Positions 52,104-61,545 of a DNA stretch of 64,000 nt are shown here, one piece after another. The position numbers were made by a program, and so were the translations under genes. The DNA comes from Salinibacterium sp. (lineage in GTDB: Bacteria > Actinomycetota > Actinomycetes > Actinomycetales > Microbacteriaceae): positions 211,955 through 275,954 of the forward strand of contig JADGNA010000006.1 of assembly GCA_015234465.1 (NCBI GenBank), written 5' to 3'. A model generated the notes under the pieces. That model ran no database searches. It had not been told where the DNA came from and saw nothing but the letters and a program-made list of their open reading frames with translations. The number at the start of each line of letters is the position of its first letter. Position 1 is the stretch's first letter.

Positions 52104-52710
52104 CGAAGCCCTCCGATCCATCGGCGAGCAGGGGCGAGATCGGCGGGAGTTCGTCGAGGGAGTTGATGCCGAGCTGCACCAGCAGCAGGTCGGTCGTGGC
52201 GTAGTGGATCGCGCCCGTCTCGGCATCCGTGAATGCCTCGGTGATGAGCCCGCGCCCCAGCAGCGTGCGCACGACGGAATCGACGTTGACGGCGCGGATC
52301 GACGCGATCGCGCCGCGAGTGATCGGCTGCTTGTAGGCGATCACGGAAAGCGTCTCGAGGGCCGCCTGCGAGAGGCGGCTCGGGTTCTGGGTCAGCACGA
52401 AGTCCTTGACGATCGCGTCATGCTCCTCGCGCACATAGATGCGCCACCCGCCGCCGACCTCGCGCAGCTCGAAGCCGCGCCGTGGTGACGCCGCCTCACC
52501 GTCGTAGTCCGCGACGAGCGCGTCGATCGCTGCGCGCACCGCCTTGACGGGTGCCCCGAGCGCCGTCGCGAGCGTCACGACGCCCTGCGGCTCATCGACG
52601 ACCATGAGGATCGCCTCAAGGCGAGCGCGAAGCTCCTCGGCCGTCGGCGGCGCGGGAGCCGCGACATCCGCTTCGGTCTCGATCGTCGCGGTGCTCTCAT
52701 CAGTTGCCAT
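52090..52710 (-). CDS. scpB: chromosome segregation and condensation protein ScpB
   Basis: A 206-residue protein with two winged-helix domains (LRARLEAILMVVDEPQGVVTLATALG and LSQAALETLSVIAYKQPITRGAIASIRAVN), the hallmark of ScpB. With ScpA and SMC it forms the condensin ring. It overlaps scpA by 11 bases and rluB by 14. Confidence 0.96.
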   Translation of the reverse strand: MATDESTATIETEADVAAPAPPTAEELRARLEAILMVVDEPQGVVTLATALGAPVKAVRAAIDALVADYDGEAASPRRGFELREVGGGWRIYVREEHDAIVKDFVLTQNPSRLSQAALETLSVIAYKQPITRGAIASIRAVNVDSVVRTLLGRGLITEAFTDAETGAIHYATTDLLLVQLGINSLDELPPISPLLADGSEGFDDVR

Positions 52711-53524
52711 AGTCAGCCCCCAGGTTGGCGAGGTTCTCGTCGGACCAGTGTTCCGCTGTCCACTGCACGGTCAGTTCGCCGAGCGGCTCGATCTGCTCGA
52801 AGGAGATCGCGGCGCCGCGGTAGAGCTCGAGCACGGCGAGGAAGCGCGCGATGATGACACCCTTCTGCTCCGCACCAGCGATGAGCTGGCGAAACGTCAT
52901 GGGCTCGCCGCGACGCAGCAGGGCAACGACCGTCGCGGCCTGCTCCCGGATGCTCACGAGCGGCGCGTGCAGGTGGTCGAGCCCCACGGTCGGCAGTTCC
53001 TTGGGCGCGAGCGCCACGGCGGCGAGCGCGGCGAAGTCTTCGGGCGACAGCGTCCACACGAGCTCGGGCGTCGAGGCGCGGAACTTCTCCTCCAGCCGCA
53101 CCGAGCGCACCGTGCGGCTCGACTCGGCCGTGAGCCGCTCGTCGAACCACGCCGAGGCCTGCTTGAAAGCGCGGTACTGCAGCAGGCGGGCGAACAGCAG
53201 GTCGCGGGCCTCCAGCAGCGCGACATCCTCCGCGTCGACGAGCTCGCCCTGCGGCAGCAGCCCCGCCACCTTGAGGTCGAGCAGTGTCGCGGCCACCACG
53301 AGGAACTCGCTCGCCTCGTTGAGCTCGTCGTGCGTGTCGAGCGTGCGCAGGTAGGCGATGAACTCGGATGTCACGAGGCTCAGTGAGACCTCGGTGATGT
53401 CGAGCTCATGCTTGCCGATCAGCGTCAGCAGCAGGTCGAACGGCCCGTCGAAGTCGCCCACGGTGACGGTGAAGCCGGCGGAACCGGCACCGCCCGCGGC
53501 ATCCGCCCCCTCAGTCACCGTCAC
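52700..53524 (-). CDS. scpA: chromosome segregation and condensation protein ScpA
   Basis: The start is a GTG at 53524 (or 53518), four bases after the parA stop; the longer frame is low-complexity text inside parA. The protein has 274 residues with the ScpA N-terminal signature VGDFDGPFDLLLTLIGKHELDITEVSL and a C-terminal winged helix. It is the kleisin subunit bridging SMC heads. Confidence 0.95.
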   Translation of the reverse strand: MTVTEGADAAGGAGSAGFTVTVGDFDGPFDLLLTLIGKHELDITEVSLSLVTSEFIAYLRTLDTHDELNEASEFLVVAATLLDLKVAGLLPQGELVDAEDVALLEARDLLFARLLQYRAFKQASAWFDERLTAESSRTVRSVRLEEKFRASTPELVWTLSPEDFAALAAVALAPKELPTVGLDHLHAPLVSIREQAATVVALLRRGEPMTFRQLIAGAEQKGVIIARFLAVLELYRGAAISFEQIEPLGELTVQWTAEHWSDENLANLGADYGN

Positions 53525-53528
53525 GGCG

Positions 53529-54437
53529 TCAAGCGACCGCACCGCGGAATACGAGCTCTCTCGCGAGCTGCCGGTAGGCCTCGGCGGCCGCGTGTTCGGG
53601 GGCGAACTGGGTGATGGGCGCTGCGGCGACGGATGCGTCGGGGAACTTGATGGTGCGGCCGATGACGGTCTCGAACACCTTGTCGCCGAAGGTCTCGACG
53701 ACCCGCTCGAGCACCTCACGGGAGTGCAGCGTGCGCGAGTCGTACATCGTGGCGAGGATGCCGTCGAGCTGGATGGCCGGGTTGAGCCGGTCCTTGACCT
53801 TCTCGATCGTCTCGATGAGCAGCGCGACGCCGCGGAGGGCGAAGAACTCGCACTCGAGGGGAATGAGCACGCCGTGGCTCGCCGTGAGGGCGTTGACGGT
53901 CAGCAGGCCGAGCGAGGGCTGGCAGTCGATCAGGATGACGTCGTACTCGTCTTTGACCTTGCGCAGCACGCCGGCGAGGATCTGCTCGCGCGCGACCTCA
54001 TTGACGAGGTGCACCTCCGCCGCCGAGAGGTCGATGTTCGCCGGGATCACGTCGAGGCCGGGCGTCGCCGTCTGCTGGATCGCCTCGTGGGGGTCCTTCA
54101 GGGTGCCGAGCAGGAGGTCGTAGATGTTGGGCACGTCGTGCGTCTGCACGCCCAGGCCCGCCGAGAGCGCACCCTGCGGGTCGAAGTCGATCGCAAGCAC
54201 GCGGCGGCCGTAGTCGGCGAGCGCCGCCCCCACGCTGATGGTCGTCGTCGTCTTGCCGACGCCGCCCTTCTGGTTGCAGAGCGCGATGATGCGGGCAGGG
54301 CCGTGCGAGCCCAGCGGTTCAGGCTCGCCGAAGGTGCGTGCCGGCCGGCCCGTGGGGCCCAGCTTGGGCGACACTGCCTGCACGTCGACCCCGTCGAGTT
54401 CCGCCGACATGTCCCGTGATCTCGCCATCCGCTTCAT
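53529..54437 (-). CDS. parA: ParA-family ATPase
   Basis: About 302 residues from the ATG at 54437 (another at 54428). The deviant Walker A is NQKGGVGKTTTT, Walker A' is IDFDPQGALS and Walker B is DVILIDCQPSLG. This is the second, orphan-type ParA that actinobacteria keep next to scpA and xerD, distinct from the ParA paired with ParB near the origin. It probably helps place the chromosome or SMC. Confidence 0.92.
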   Translation of the reverse strand: MKRMARSRDMSAELDGVDVQAVSPKLGPTGRPARTFGEPEPLGSHGPARIIALCNQKGGVGKTTTTISVGAALADYGRRVLAIDFDPQGALSAGLGVQTHDVPNIYDLLLGTLKDPHEAIQQTATPGLDVIPANIDLSAAEVHLVNEVAREQILAGVLRKVKDEYDVILIDCQPSLGLLTVNALTASHGVLIPLECEFFALRGVALLIETIEKVKDRLNPAIQLDGILATMYDSRTLHSREVLERVVETFGDKVFETVIGRTIKFPDASVAAAPITQFAPEHAAAEAYRQLARELVFRGAVA

Positions 54438-54574
54438 CCTCACAGTGAGCGCAGGCCCGATTGGATGCTCGGGCTGCAAGCCCCGATTCTATCGAGGAGG
54501 TCGACCGCGGCCCCGACGCAACGCGTGGGCGGCGAGCAGGTCACCTCGACCCGTGCTTGAAGGTTCGCGGGCCG

Positions 54575-55486
54575 TCACCGCGCGCGCGGGTGCGCCGTCG
54601 TGTACATGTCGCGGAGCGTGTCCGCCGTCACGAGCGTGTAGAGCTGCGTCGTGGCGACCGAGGAGTGGCCGAGCAGCTCCTGCACGACGCGCACGTCCGC
54701 GCCGCCCTCGAGCAGATGGGTCGCGAAGGAGTGCCGCAGGGTGTGCGGGGAGACCTCGCCTTCGATGCCGGCCTGCTCGGCCCGCGCGCGGATGATCAGC
54801 CACGCGTTCTGCCGCGAGACCCTGGCACCACGCACGCCGAGGAACAGCGCCGGCGTCGCCTTGCCCTTCGCCGACATCCCGGGCCGGGCGCGCACGAGGT
54901 ACGCGTCGATCGCCTCCCGCGCATACGAACCCAGTGGAACGATGCGCTGCTTGCCGCCCTTGCCGAGCAGCCGCACGACGTCCCCCTCGCCCAGGACGTC
55001 GTCGACGTTGAGCCCCACGGCTTCCGAGACGCGTGCTCCCGTCGCATAGAGCAGTTCGAGGAGCGCGCGATCGCGCAGCGACACGGGGTCGTCACCCGCG
55101 GCCGCCGCCAGGATCGCCTCCACCTGGTCGAGCCCGATCGCCTTCGGCAGGCGCAGCGCGAGCTTCGGCGGCTTCTGTTCGGCCGCGGCATCCGTCGTCG
55201 CATAGCCCTCATCGAGGCAGAAGCGGTGGAAGCCGCGCACCGACGACAGCGCTCGCGCGACCGATGAGGCGCTCTTGCCCTCCCCCGCGGCAAGCGCCTG
55301 CGTGAACGCAGCGACATCCGTGCCAGACACCGAGTCGAGCGCGCGGATGCCGCGTGCCCCAAGGAACTCGAGATACCGCCCCAGGTCGCGCCCATACGCC
55401 GCGAGCGTGTTCGCCGCGCGCCCGCGCTCGATGCCGAGGTGCCGCAGGTACCGGTCGACGAGCACCGGCAGGGCCTCGCCCGTCAC
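54575..55486 (-). CDS. xerD: site-specific tyrosine recombinase XerD
   Basis: A 303-residue recombinase, GTG start four bases after the nudix stop. All catalytic residues are present: Arg in ATGARVSEAVG, Lys in GKGGKQRIVP, His and Arg in HTLRHSFATHLL, His in LLGHSSVATTQLYT and the nucleophile Tyr. It resolves chromosome dimers at dif together with XerC. It serves as the intact reference for judging the degenerate relatives at 33.6-39 kb. Confidence 0.95.
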   Translation of the reverse strand: MTGEALPVLVDRYLRHLGIERGRAANTLAAYGRDLGRYLEFLGARGIRALDSVSGTDVAAFTQALAAGEGKSASSVARALSSVRGFHRFCLDEGYATTDAAAEQKPPKLALRLPKAIGLDQVEAILAAAAGDDPVSLRDRALLELLYATGARVSEAVGLNVDDVLGEGDVVRLLGKGGKQRIVPLGSYAREAIDAYLVRARPGMSAKGKATPALFLGVRGARVSRQNAWLIIRARAEQAGIEGEVSPHTLRHSFATHLLEGGADVRVVQELLGHSSVATTQLYTLVTADTLRDMYTTAHPRAR

Positions 55487-55490
55487 GGCG

Positions 55491-56069
55491 CTACCGTCCC
55501 GCGGCGAGCGCCAGGGTGGCCGCGACGAGGATGCCGTTGCGCACGCGCCCCGCCCGGATCGCGTCCAGCACCTCATCGATCGCGACCCAGCGGAGCTCCA
55601 TGTCGGCCTCCTCGTCGCCGCGCTCGAAGTCGTGCGTGACCGTCTCGAGGCCGCGCGCGAGGTAGACGCGCAGGAGCTCGTCGCTCCCGCCCGGCGAGGT
55701 GAAGAACTCCACCAGCGGGCTCCACTCGCGGGCCGAGAGGTCGACCTCCTCCTCGAGTTCGCGCTTGGCCGCCTCGAGCGGGTCCTCACCCTCCTGGTCG
55801 AGCAGGCCGGCGGGAAGTTCCCAGTCACGAGTCGCGATGGGGTGGCGATACTGCTTGATCACGAGCATCCGCTCGTGCTCGTCGAGGGCGAGCACGGCGA
55901 CGGCGCCCGTGTGCGCCACGTATTCGCGCACGATCTCGCCGTCGCCATAGGTGAACCGGTCGCGGCGCACGTCCCAGACGGCGCCCTCGAACACCGTGGC
56001 GGAGGCGAGGATCGCCTGCGGCGCGGGCTCGTCCGCGAGCAGCTCGTCACTCCCCCGCTCAGCGCCCAT
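55491..56069 (-). CDS. Nudix hydrolase, ADP-ribose pyrophosphatase type
   Basis: A 192-residue enzyme with the NudF-like core VLALDEHERMLVIKQYRHP and the Nudix box AGLLDQEGEDPLEAAKRELEEEVDL. It splits ADP-ribose to AMP and ribose-5-phosphate. It sits between pyrG and xerD with gaps of only three or four bases, a conserved actinobacterial arrangement. Confidence 0.92.
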   Translation of the reverse strand: MGAERGSDELLADEPAPQAILASATVFEGAVWDVRRDRFTYGDGEIVREYVAHTGAVAVLALDEHERMLVIKQYRHPIATRDWELPAGLLDQEGEDPLEAAKRELEEEVDLSAREWSPLVEFFTSPGGSDELLRVYLARGLETVTHDFERGDEEADMELRWVAIDEVLDAIRAGRVRNGILVAATLALAAGR

Positions 56070-56072
56070 CGC

Positions 56073-57779
56073 TCAGACCGCGGTGGTCTCGGATGCCTCG
56101 CTGACCTCGAAGAGGCGGCTCGCGCGCTGCCGGTCGAGCGCTGCCGCGACGAGACCGGAGAAGAGCGGATGCGCGTTGTTGGGCCGCGAGCGCAGCTCCG
56201 GGTGCGCCTGCGTGCCCACGTAGAACGGGTGCACGTCGCGCGGCAGCTCAACATACTCGACGAGCGTGCCGTCGGGCGAGGTGCCCGAGAACCACAGGCC
56301 GGCATCCGCGATCTGCTCGCGGTAGGCGTTGTTGACCTCGTAGCGGTGGCGGTGACGCTCGGACGCGCTCGGGCCGCCGTAGAGCTCCGAGGCGATCGAA
56401 CCCTCGGCGAGGGCCGCCTCGTAGAGGCCGAGGCGCATGGTGCCACCCAGGTCGCCGCCAGCGATGATGTCGACCTGCTCGGCCATGGTCGCGATGACCG
56501 GCACGGGCGTGCCCGGGTCGAACTCGGTCGACGACGCCCCCGCGAGGCCCGCGACGTCCCGCGCGTACTCGATCACCATGCACTGCAGGCCGAGGCACAG
56601 CCCCAGGGTCGGGATGCCGTTCTCCCGCGCGAAGCGCAGGGCACCGAGCTTGCCCTCGATGCCGCGGATGCCGAAGCCGCCGGGCACGCAGATGCCGTCG
56701 AGGTGCGAGAGCATGCGCGAGGCACCCTCGGGCGTCTCACACTCGTCAGACGGCACCCACTCGAGACGCACGCGCGTGTCCTTGGCGAAGCCGCCAGCCT
56801 TGAGCGCCTCCGTGACGGAGAGGTAGGCGTCGGGAAGATCGATGTACTTGCCGACGAGCCCGATCGTCACCTCGTGCTTGGGGTTGTGCACGACATCGAG
56901 CAGGCCCTGCCAGCCCGTCCAGTCGACGTCGCTCGCCTCGAGGCCGAGGTGGTCGATGATGTACGCGTCGAGACCCTGCTCGTGCAGCGTGCTCGGGATG
57001 TCATAGATGCTGGATGCGTCGGGGCAGTTGACGACCGCCTCCGGGTCGACGTCACACATGAGCGCGATCTTGCGGTTCATGCTGTCGGCGACGGGGCGGT
57101 CGGAACGCAGCACGATGGCATCCGGCTGGATACCGATCGAGCGCAGGGCCGCGACGGAGTGCTGCGTCGGCTTGGTCTTCTGCTCGCCCGCCGCGCTGAG
57201 GTAGGGAACCAGCGAGACGTGCACGAAGAAGCAGTTGTTGCGGCCGAGCTCGTGACGCACCTGGCGGGCCGCCTCGATGAAGGGCTGCGATTCGATGTCG
57301 CCGACCGTTCCGCCGATCTCGGTGATGATGACGTCGGGGCGCGGGCTGCCGTCGGCCGGCTCCTGCGCCTGCAGGCGCATCCGGCGCTTGATCTCGTCGG
57401 TGATGTGCGGGATGACCTGCACGGTGTCACCGAGGTACTCACCGCGGCGCTCGCGCGCGATCACGGTCGAGTAGATCTGGCCCGTCGTGACGTTGGCCGC
57501 CTGGTCGAGGTTGATGTCGAGGAAGCGCTCGTAGTGCCCGATGTCGAGGTCGGTCTCGGCGCCGTCATCCGTCACGAAGACCTCACCGTGCTGGAAAGGG
57601 TTCATGGTGCCCGGATCCACGTTGAGATAGGGATCGAGCTTTTGCATGACGACGCGCAGACCGCGGGCCGTCAGGAGGTTGCCCAAGCTGGCCGCCGTGA
57701 GGCCCTTGCCCAGGGAGGAGACGACACCCCCAGTGACGAAGATGTGCTTGGTTGTGCCCGCGTTCGAATTGTCCACCAC
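56073..57779 (-). CDS. pyrG: CTP synthase
   Basis: The frame is open to 57803, but the GTG at 57779 is favoured: TAGGCT lies eight bases upstream and no ribosome site is present. The 568-residue enzyme has the synthetase domain ([44 protein letters not shown]) and a glutamine amidotransferase domain with the nucleophile Cys in [11 protein letters not shown] and the His-Glu of HPELRSRP. It makes CTP from UTP, ATP and glutamine. Confidence 0.97.
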   Translation of the reverse strand: MVDNSNAGTTKHIFVTGGVVSSLGKGLTAASLGNLLTARGLRVVMQKLDPYLNVDPGTMNPFQHGEVFVTDDGAETDLDIGHYERFLDINLDQAANVTTGQIYSTVIARERRGEYLGDTVQVIPHITDEIKRRMRLQAQEPADGSPRPDVIITEIGGTVGDIESQPFIEAARQVRHELGRNNCFFVHVSLVPYLSAAGEQKTKPTQHSVAALRSIGIQPDAIVLRSDRPVADSMNRKIALMCDVDPEAVVNCPDASSIYDIPSTLHEQGLDAYIIDHLGLEASDVDWTGWQGLLDVVHNPKHEVTIGLVGKYIDLPDAYLSVTEALKAGGFAKDTRVRLEWVPSDECETPEGASRMLSHLDGICVPGGFGIRGIEGKLGALRFARENGIPTLGLCLGLQCMVIEYARDVAGLAGASSTEFDPGTPVPVIATMAEQVDIIAGGDLGGTMRLGLYEAALAEGSIASELYGGPSASERHRHRYEVNNAYREQIADAGLWFSGTSPDGTLVEYVELPRDVHPFYVGTQAHPELRSRPNNAHPLFSGLVAAALDRQRASRLFEVSEASETTAV

Positions 57780-57787
57780 GGGTTTGC

Positions 57788-57793
57788 AGCCTA
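57788..57793 (-). promoter_or_regulatory. -10 box for a probable leaderless pyrG start
   Basis: TAGGCT on the minus strand, eight bases before the first of two adjacent GTG codons. Confidence 0.4.
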
Positions 57794-57808
57794 TCACCGG
57801 CACCTGTG

Positions 57809-59509
57809 TTATTCGGCGGCGAGCTCCAGCAGTTCTCGCGCGTGTTCGAGGCCGCTCGAGGAGTCGGGCAGGCCCGAGAGCAGTCGCGCCATCTCGGCAG
57901 TGCGCTCCTCGCCCGTCAATTGGCGCACGCTGCTCGCCGTTACCGAGCCGTCGCTGTCTTTCACGACCGAGAGGTGGTTGCTCGCGAATGCTGCCACCTG
58001 GGCTAGATGCGTGACGACGATGACCTGCGAACGCTCCGCGAGTCGGGCGAGTCGTCGACCGATCTCGATCGCCGCGGCGCCACCGACGCCCGCATCGACC
58101 TCATCGAAGACGAAGGTCGGCACGGGGTCGCTTCCCGCCAGCACGACCTCAATCGCTAGCATGACCCGCGAGAGCTCTCCCCCGGATGCGCCCCGGCCGA
58201 GCGGACGCGGCTCGGCACCCGGGTGGGGCTGCAGGAGCAGGGCGACCTGGTCCTTCCCGCTGAGCCCATACTCCGCCCGCTCCGTGACCTCGACCGCGAG
58301 GGTCGCGTCGGGCATCGCGAGCGCGCTCAATTCGGCGCTGACCTCGTCGCCGAGCCTGCCGGCCGCGGCGGCCCGGATGGCGTGCAGTCGGGAGGCGAGC
58401 GTTCCGATCTGCTCCCTGCTGCGCTCGACGGATGCCGAGAGCTCGCTGATGCGGTCGCTGTCACTGTCGAGTTCGAGGAGTCGTGCGCTCCCCTCGTCGA
58501 CGAACGCGATGACGTCACCCAGGGTCGGCCCGTACTTCCGCGTGAGCGTGGCAAGTTCTGCCCGGCGTTCCTGGAGGCGCTCGAGTTCCGTGGCGGCCTC
58601 GGCGTCGAGCCCGCCGAGGTAGCTCGCCAACTGTGAGCCGAGGTCGGCAACAACGAAGGATGCGCTCGTCACGGCTTCGGCGATGGAGGCCAGCGAGGCA
58701 TCGTGGTCCGACACCCGCTCAAGCTGTCGGCGCGCGGCATCGAGGAGCGTTGCGGCGGCCGGAGTCTCATCGAGGTCGCCGGCCAGGAGCACGCGGGCCG
58801 ACTCGGCGGCGAGGCGCAGGTCCTCGAGGTTTCCGAGGCGCTCGATGCGCTCATCGAGCTGCGTGTCCTCATCGGGAAGCGGCGCGACTGCCTCGATCTC
58901 ATCGAGCGCTCCGCGCAGCTCCTCGGCCTCGCGCGCTCGGCGGTCCCGCTCGGCCACGAGCACATCGAGCTCGCCCTGGCTGTCCTGCCACTCGCGGTAC
59001 ACCGACTGGTACTCCGCGAGCACCGTCGCGAGCTCCTCGCCCGCGAAACGGTCGAGAGCCTCTCGCTGGGCGGTGGACGACTTGAGGCGCAACTGCTCGG
59101 ACTGGCCGTGCACGACGACGAGCTGGCTCCCCAGGTCGGCGAGCACGCCAACGGGAGCCGAGCGCCCCCCGACGACAGCCCGGCTGCGTCCCTCCGCGGT
59201 GACGCTGCGGTTCAGGATCAGTTCGGCACGACTGCCGCCGATGGGATCGATCTCGCCGCCGGCATCCGCGACCCGCTCCGTCACCGGGCTGCGCTCGTCG
59301 ATGAGCCACCGCCCCTCGACCGAGGCCGCCGGGTTGCCCTTGCGCACGACACCGCTGTCGGCACGGGCACCGAGCAGGAGCCCCAGCGCCGTGACGACCA
59401 TGGTCTTGCCCGCGCCCGTCTCACCCGTGAGCGCCGTGAATCCGGGCCCGAGCGGCAGGCTCGCCTCGCCGATGACCCCGAGATTGCGGATCTGGATCTC
59501 CTCGATCAC
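57809..59509 (-). CDS. recN: DNA repair protein RecN
   Basis: A 566-residue SMC-like ATPase. It has Walker [27 protein letters not shown] near the N-terminus, a central coiled coil, the signature [18 protein letters not shown] and Walker [15 protein letters not shown]. It acts in double-strand break repair. The GTG start is preceded by GGGAGGG. It is placed between nadK and pyrG, as usual in this lineage. Confidence 0.96.
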   Translation of the reverse strand: MIEEIQIRNLGVIGEASLPLGPGFTALTGETGAGKTMVVTALGLLLGARADSGVVRKGNPAASVEGRWLIDERSPVTERVADAGGEIDPIGGSRAELILNRSVTAEGRSRAVVGGRSAPVGVLADLGSQLVVVHGQSEQLRLKSSTAQREALDRFAGEELATVLAEYQSVYREWQDSQGELDVLVAERDRRAREAEELRGALDEIEAVAPLPDEDTQLDERIERLGNLEDLRLAAESARVLLAGDLDETPAAATLLDAARRQLERVSDHDASLASIAEAVTSASFVVADLGSQLASYLGGLDAEAATELERLQERRAELATLTRKYGPTLGDVIAFVDEGSARLLELDSDSDRISELSASVERSREQIGTLASRLHAIRAAAAGRLGDEVSAELSALAMPDATLAVEVTERAEYGLSGKDQVALLLQPHPGAEPRPLGRGASGGELSRVMLAIEVVLAGSDPVPTFVFDEVDAGVGGAAAIEIGRRLARLAERSQVIVVTHLAQVAAFASNHLSVVKDSDGSVTASSVRQLTGEERTAEMARLLSGLPDSSSGLEHARELLELAAE

Positions 59510-59536
59510 CTCACGCCCTCCCCAGGTACTGCCGAG

Positions 59537-60511
59537 TCACTCATGTGCCGCCTGGATTGGGACCTCGCGCGTCGCCGTGCTCTCTGGACCCCGCCATCCT
59601 GCAACCGGGAGCTGGAACTTGTTGACGAGCCGGTCGGTGAAGGGAGCCTGGTGAAGGCGCGCGAGACGCACCGTGAGTTCGGAGCGCCGCACCACGACAC
59701 GGGCACCGGGCGGCAGGTCCCAGGTACGGCGTCCGTCACACCACAGCACCCCGTTACCCTGCGTGCGGTCGAGCACCTCGACGGCCAGCACGGAATCCGG
59801 GCCCACGACGAGGGGCCGCGCGAAGAGGGCGTGGGCACTCAGCGGCACGAGCAGGAGCGCATCCACGGCGGGCCAGACGACGGGTCCACCCGCGGAGAAG
59901 GAATATGCCGTCGAACCGGTCGGGGTCGACATCACGACGCCATCGCAACCGAACGACGAGAGCGGCCGCCGGTCGACCTCGATCACGACCTCGAGCATCC
60001 GTTCGCGGCTCGCCTTCTCGACCGTCGCCTCATTGAGTGCCCAGGTCTCGTAGGCGACCGCGTTACCGACCTTGACCCGCACGTCGAGCGTCATGCGCTG
60101 CTCCACGAGGTAGTCGCGGTTGAGGGCACGACGCACCGTCTCGGCGAGGTCGTCGCGCTCGCTCTCGGCGAGGAAGCCCACGTGCCCAAGGTTCACGCCG
60201 AGGATGGGAGCCGAGCAGCCGCGCAGCAGTTCCGCCGCGCGAAGGATCGTGCCGTCGCCGCCCAGCACGATGCCGAGCTCGAGCATGTCGATCGAGACGT
60301 CCTCGCCCAGCACGCGAATCGTCTCGAGCGCGGGGTCATGCTTAATGAGGTCCTGGCGTTCCTCTCGCGTCGTGACCGCCGCGACCCCACCGTCGAGCAG
60401 TTCGCGACAGACCTGCGCCGCCGCAGCGAGCGATTCCGTGCGACCCGTGTGCGAGACGACAAGGATGCTGCGTGCGCCCGCCACAGTGGACGAACCGTCA
60501 CCTGCACTCAC
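59537..60511 (-). CDS. nadK: NAD kinase
   Basis: A 324-residue kinase with the GGDGTILRAAELL motif, NLGHVGFLAE, and SFGCDGVVMSTPTGSTAYSFSAGGPVV. It phosphorylates NAD to NADP in the cytoplasm. GTG start. It lies between tlyA and recN. Confidence 0.96.
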   Translation of the reverse strand: MSAGDGSSTVAGARSILVVSHTGRTESLAAAAQVCRELLDGGVAAVTTREERQDLIKHDPALETIRVLGEDVSIDMLELGIVLGGDGTILRAAELLRGCSAPILGVNLGHVGFLAESERDDLAETVRRALNRDYLVEQRMTLDVRVKVGNAVAYETWALNEATVEKASRERMLEVVIEVDRRPLSSFGCDGVVMSTPTGSTAYSFSAGGPVVWPAVDALLLVPLSAHALFARPLVVGPDSVLAVEVLDRTQGNGVLWCDGRRTWDLPPGARVVVRRSELTVRLARLHQAPFTDRLVNKFQLPVAGWRGPESTATREVPIQAAHE

Positions 60512-60542
60512 TCGGCACTCCCTAGTGGTCTGGCCAACCGGG

Positions 60543-61340
60543 TCACCGGCTCAGCTCTGAAACGCGCTCCAACCATTCTGTCGGATTGCTGCCGACAGTG
60601 CTGAGATGCACGAGGTACTCGTGATTACCCGCGCCGCCGAGGATTGGTGAGGAGACGATACCCGCCGTGCCGAGCCCAGCATCCCAGGCGCTCCACAGCA
60701 CGGTCGCCACGGCGTCCGCCCTCAGGCCGGGGTCACGCACGATTCCCTCGCGGATGCCCGTGCGCCCCACCTCGAACTGCGGCTTCACGAGGAGCACGAG
60801 GTCGGCTCCCTCGGCGGCCGTCCGCACGAGCGCCGGGATGATCATGGTGAGGCTGATGAACGACAGGTCACCCACCACGAGGTCAGGCGCCATCGGCTCG
60901 CCCACGGCCTCTGCGAGCGATGCCGGGCTGAGCTCGCGGGCATTGAACCCCTCCACGACCGTGACACGGGGATCGGCCGCAACCTCAGCCGCGAGCTGCC
61001 CGTGCCCCACATCGAGGGCGACCACCCGCGCGACGTCGCGTTCGCACAGGACCTGAGTGAACCCGCCCGTCGATGCGCCAACATCCAGCGCCGTGCGCCC
61101 TGCAACCGGAAGTGCGAAGGCATCCAGCGCCGCGACCAGCTTGTGCGCGGCGCGGCTGACGTAGTGGTCGGCGCCCGCAACCTCGATCGCGCTCGAGTCG
61201 AGCACCTGCTGCGACGACTTCACCGCCTGCACGCCGTCCACACTCACGAGGCCGTCCGCGATCAGGCGCGCGGCGTGGGTGCGCGATCGAGCGAGTCCGC
61301 GCGCGGCAAGTGCCGCGTCGAGACGGGTCGTCTCAGCGAT
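60543..61340 (-). CDS. tlyA: TlyA-family rRNA 2'-O-methyltransferase, with apparent ATC start
   Basis: The first ordinary start codon in frame is a GTG at 61247, but that would cut off the conserved S4 RNA-binding domain. Upstream the frame continues as AETTRLDAALAARGLARSRTHAARLIADGLVSVDG, the full S4 domain, and the codon at the right place is ATC (61340-61338), seven bases after GGGGGAG. Starting there gives 265 residues, the usual TlyA length. The methyltransferase part shows LDVGASTGGFTQVL, DLSFISL and KPQFEVGR. It methylates 16S and 23S rRNA and, in mycobacteria, determines capreomycin sensitivity. Confidence 0.9.
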   Translation of the reverse strand: MAETTRLDAALAARGLARSRTHAARLIADGLVSVDGVQAVKSSQQVLDSSAIEVAGADHYVSRAAHKLVAALDAFALPVAGRTALDVGASTGGFTQVLCERDVARVVALDVGHGQLAAEVAADPRVTVVEGFNARELSPASLAEAVGEPMAPDLVVGDLSFISLTMIIPALVRTAAEGADLVLLVKPQFEVGRTGIREGIVRDPGLRADAVATVLWSAWDAGLGTAGIVSSPILGGAGNHEYLVHLSTVGSNPTEWLERVSELSR

Positions 61341-61500
61341 GCGAGTTCTCCCCCGCCTCGAGCGTGGCGAGGAGCTCGTCGTGCACCTGCACGAAGGCCT
61401 CCGCGCGCTGCTCGAGCGGCTGGTCCTCGATCACGCGCAGTCGAGACACGAACTCGCCATCAGCCGCGGCGTCATCACGCACTGCTTGCTCCTGGTCCAT
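61333..61500 (-). CDS. small conserved helical protein between HAD phosphatase and tlyA
   Basis: A 55-residue acidic protein (MDQEQAVRDDAAADGEF...LLATLEAGENSHR). The ATG at 61500 is preferred; an in-frame GTG lies at 61518. It overlaps the proposed tlyA start by eight bases, consistent with coupling. A small protein of this type is often seen at this place in actinobacteria; function unknown. Confidence 0.65.
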   Translation of the reverse strand: MDQEQAVRDDAAADGEFVSRLRVIEDQPLEQRAEAFVQVHDELLATLEAGENSHR

Positions 61501-61545
61501 GCCCCAATTCCACCACACACGGCCGCGAGGCCGTTGACGGCCCGC

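Noticed and set aside
55275..58622. Very long plus-strand open frame (over 1100 residues) opposite xerD, nudix, pyrG and recN.
   Set aside because: It is the complementary-strand shadow of four well-conserved genes; high GC keeps it open.
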